A stretch of 20,159 nucleotides of DNA from a virus, in IMG/VR virus record IMGVR_UViG_3300028812_000221, positions 1 through 20,159 of that record, one strand, 5' to 3'. Numbering within the stretch: the stretch's first letter is position 1; every line of letters begins with the position of its first letter. The position numbers were made by a program, and so were the translations under genes. Below are positions 18,909 to 20,159 of the stretch, one piece after another. The notes beneath the pieces were generated by a model that did no database searches, had not been told where the DNA came from, and saw only the letters and a list, made by a program, of their open reading frames with translations.

Positions 18909-19271
18909 TTACTCCGAGCGCAATACCGTGACGTCGCGGCCCGCTTCCTGCTCCCACCGCAAGAACGCAATGACGAGGGACCGCTCGACGTCGAGGTCGG
19001 CGCTCTGGCCGGTCGTGTGCGCTTCGCTGCGCTTCCCGTCCTTGCGCAGGACGTGACCACGCGCGGATGCGGAGACGGCCACGTTGCCGTCGTCCAGGAA
19101 GCGCTCGGTGATCGTGGCGGAGAACAGCCGGAGCGTCTGGACCTTGCGCGTCCAGGTGTTGTAGCTGTCAACAACGGGGCCGCTGTCGCCCGGCCAGGTG
19201 AGCGTGTGGATCCGCTCGACCATGGGGATGGCGGTCATTTTGCTCTCGTAGATCTTCTCGTTCTGGTTCAT
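18909..19271 (-). CDS. Unknown protein, monocistronic leftward gene
   Basis: 120 residues on the minus strand, ATG 19271 with AAGGAGG six bases upstream. Short strand-like segments (KMTAIPMVERIHTLTW, TLRLFSATITERFL, NVAVSASARGHVLR) suggest a beta-rich fold, followed by a helix (LDVERSLVIAFLRWEQEAG). There is no signal peptide or Cys. Unlike its neighbours it has no TTGACA promoter close by; instead its leader contains two GATTAGCCTC repeats (the reverse complement of GAGGCTAATC) and a GTTATTAT box. No family recognised. Confidence 0.7.
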   Translation of the reverse strand: MNQNEKIYESKMTAIPMVERIHTLTWPGDSGPVVDSYNTWTRKVQTLRLFSATITERFLDDGNVAVSASARGHVLRKDGKRSEAHTTGQSADLDVERSLVIAFLRWEQEAGRDVTVLRSE

Positions 19272-19597
19272 GTCGTGCCTCCTTGCCTCGAATGCGAGGC
19301 TAATCGCTCAAGCGCCGATGCGAGGCTAATCGAACGCCCTCGCGTCTTGTCTGCAACGCCGGGGCTGGCGTCGTCTCGGGCGGCCCGGCCCCCGGGCGGC
19401 GTATCACGTCAGCGCAATTGCGCCGATATAATAACACCCCGGGAACCGGGTTCGCCGGTTGCGTCCAAATGAAACCTCCTCGGGGGCCCGGTCGGGCGGG
19501 CCCGCGCGCGGCCCCGGCCGCCGCCCGGGGCTCGCGCCCTCGCGGGCGGGCCGGGTGGCCAGGGGCCGCGCGCGCGCCCTCCCGGCGCGCGTTGCGT
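19272..19597. other. Non-coding composite element plus extremely GC-rich stretch
   Basis: Between two leftward genes. It contains GAGGCTAATC repeats (19296 and 19322, 26 bases apart), the palindrome GCGCAATTGCGC (about 19414), a TATAATAAC box (about 19427), and the hairpin AACCGG-GTTCG-CCGGTT (19444-19460). Then comes about 115 bases of nearly pure G and C (19476-19590) with many possible hairpins. On the minus strand GAGGAGG is followed by ATT, not by a usual start codon. The element order matches the region 16145-16430. Confidence 0.75.
19296..19349 (+). repeat. Two further GAGGCTAATC repeat units
   Basis: GAGGCTAATCGCTCAAGC at 19296-19313 is identical over 18 bases to the start of the first unit at 16145. 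The unit at 19322-19349 has both conserved parts, GAGGCTAATCG and CTCGCGTCTTG. They occupy the 5' leader of the leftward gene at 18909-19271. Confidence 0.8.
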
Positions 19598-20014
19598 TTA
19601 GAAGAATCGGCGGGCCGACGCGGCGAGGAGCCCCGACGCGGCGGTGATTGCCTTGCCGAGAAACGCGGACCAGTAGTTGTCCTCGAAGTAAATCCTGGCC
19701 TCCTCGTCGTCGCGGGCGACCCCGGCCGCGTCTAGCGCGGCGTCGATTGCGTCCTCGAAGATCCCCCGGTTTTCCGGCGGGTAAATTGCCGCGAGGAAAT
19801 CGGTCGGCTCGTCCACGACGGCCTGGATTGCGTCCCCGAGGAACCCCGCGAGGGCGGTCAGATCCTCGTCCACCACGGGGGCCCCGGCGGGGTCGCCGAA
19901 GGATGTGTCCACGAAGATTTCCGCGTCGGAAATCCCGGCGGCGGTTGCCTCGCGGGAAATCGCCTGGGCGGCGGCCCGCTCGCGCTCGCGGCGGGTGGTT
20001 TCACTCTCGCGCAT
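19598..20014 (-). CDS. Acidic helical protein of unknown function
   Basis: 138 residues on the minus strand, ATG 20014 with AGAGGAG at good spacing. The N-terminus is a charged helix (RESETTRRERERAAAQAISRE), then a stretch FVDTSFGDPAGAPVVDEDL, then repeated amphipathic acidic helices (AGFLGDAIQAVVDEP, IFEDAIDAALDAAGV) and a C-terminus ending LLAASARRFF. Codon choice differs from most of the window, with ATT and GCA used often. It is monocistronic, with its own strong promoter at 20061. A helical-bundle inhibitor or structural protein is possible; no family is recognised. Confidence 0.72.
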   Translation of the reverse strand: MRESETTRRERERAAAQAISREATAAGISDAEIFVDTSFGDPAGAPVVDEDLTALAGFLGDAIQAVVDEPTDFLAAIYPPENRGIFEDAIDAALDAAGVARDDEEARIYFEDNYWSAFLGKAITAASGLLAASARRFF

Positions 20015-20060
20015 TTCGCGCTCCTCTCGTCCCCGGGGCCCCGGCGGCCCCGACCCCTAA

Positions 20061-20089
20061 ATCTTACCACACCCGCCGCGCGCTGTCAA
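20061..20089 (-). promoter_or_regulatory. Leftward promoter of the 20014 gene
   Basis: On the minus strand TTGACA (20084-20089), a 17-base spacer ending GGGTGTGG and TAAGAT (20061-20066). The leader starts ATTTAGGGGTCGG and forms a GGGGCC/GGCCCC hairpin like that of the 18779 operon. Confidence 0.9.
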
Positions 20090-20118
20090 TCCCCCGGGGG
20101 CGGCGGCGGGCCCCGGCC

Positions 20119-20148
20119 ATGACCGCCGGTCATGGGAAATACTTGACA
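20119..20148 (+). promoter_or_regulatory. Second palindrome plus rightward -35 box at the window edge
   Basis: ATGACCG-C-CGGTCAT (20119-20133) is followed after exactly nine bases by TTGACA (20143-20148); the -10 box would lie beyond base 20159. With the leftward promoter at 20061-20089 it repeats the arrangement seen at 17883-17995. Confidence 0.65.
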
Positions 20149-20159
20149 CGGGGGCCCGG

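Noticed and set aside
18363-19472. 369-codon plus-strand frame
   Set aside because: It is antisense to two leftward genes with good ribosome sites and passes through repeats.
19471-19490. Minus-strand gene starting after GAGGAGG near 19480
   Set aside because: The only start at the right distance is ATT and the frame runs through the hairpin, box and repeats.
1-20159. DatZ-type HD-domain dATP hydrolase, expected partner of PurZ
   Set aside because: No frame shows the HD metal-binding pattern in a protein of suitable length; it may lie outside the window or be absent.

Overview
The window looks like part of the genome of a tailed phage, or an integrated relative, of a GC-rich actinobacterial-type host. 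The base composition is very GC-rich. GTG and TTG starts are common, most genes are small and overlap at ATGA or GTGA junctions, and promoters are TTGACA-N17/18-TAnnnT. No tRNA, rRNA, integrase, transposase or CRISPR array was seen. The host and the closest relatives cannot be named from the sequence alone.

Layout. (1) 1-1314: tightly packed small rightward genes, several Cys-rich or single-membrane-span, three of which share an identical 19-bp junction that carries a Shine-Dalgarno sequence. (2) 1326-3254: a large protein made of two related barrel-like halves, probably a virion or tail-associated glycoside-hydrolase-like protein. (3) 3264-6102: a promoter followed by small genes, ending in a secreted lysozyme-like protein. 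(4) 6099-12105: the replication and recombination block: Sak4-like ATPase, DUF669/SSB-like protein, PrimPol-helicase, family A DNA polymerase and RuvC-like resolvase. (5) 12102-14998: a promoter and an operon with two unknown genes, a PurZ-type adenylosuccinate synthetase homologue, a conserved small helical protein, and a nucleoside-deoxyribosyltransferase/MazG-like fusion. (6) 15050-16146: small rightward genes. (7) 16147-20159: a leftward arm of small genes in short units, most with their own SigA-like promoter, separated by repeat-rich non-coding DNA.

The main biological inference is that blocks 4 and 5 form a 2-aminoadenine (Z) DNA system. The PurZ homologue carries Ser in place of the catalytic Asp of PurA. 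It is encoded with a MazG-like dGTP-to-dGMP candidate and a family A polymerase that could be a DpoZ. No DatZ (HD-domain dATPase) is visible in this window. Less expected signals lie in the leftward arm. One is a duplicated divergent-promoter module with a shared 15-bp palindrome at fixed spacing. The other is a composite non-coding element (GAGGCTAATC repeats, an ATAATAAC box and an AACCGG hairpin) present twice, about 3 kb apart.
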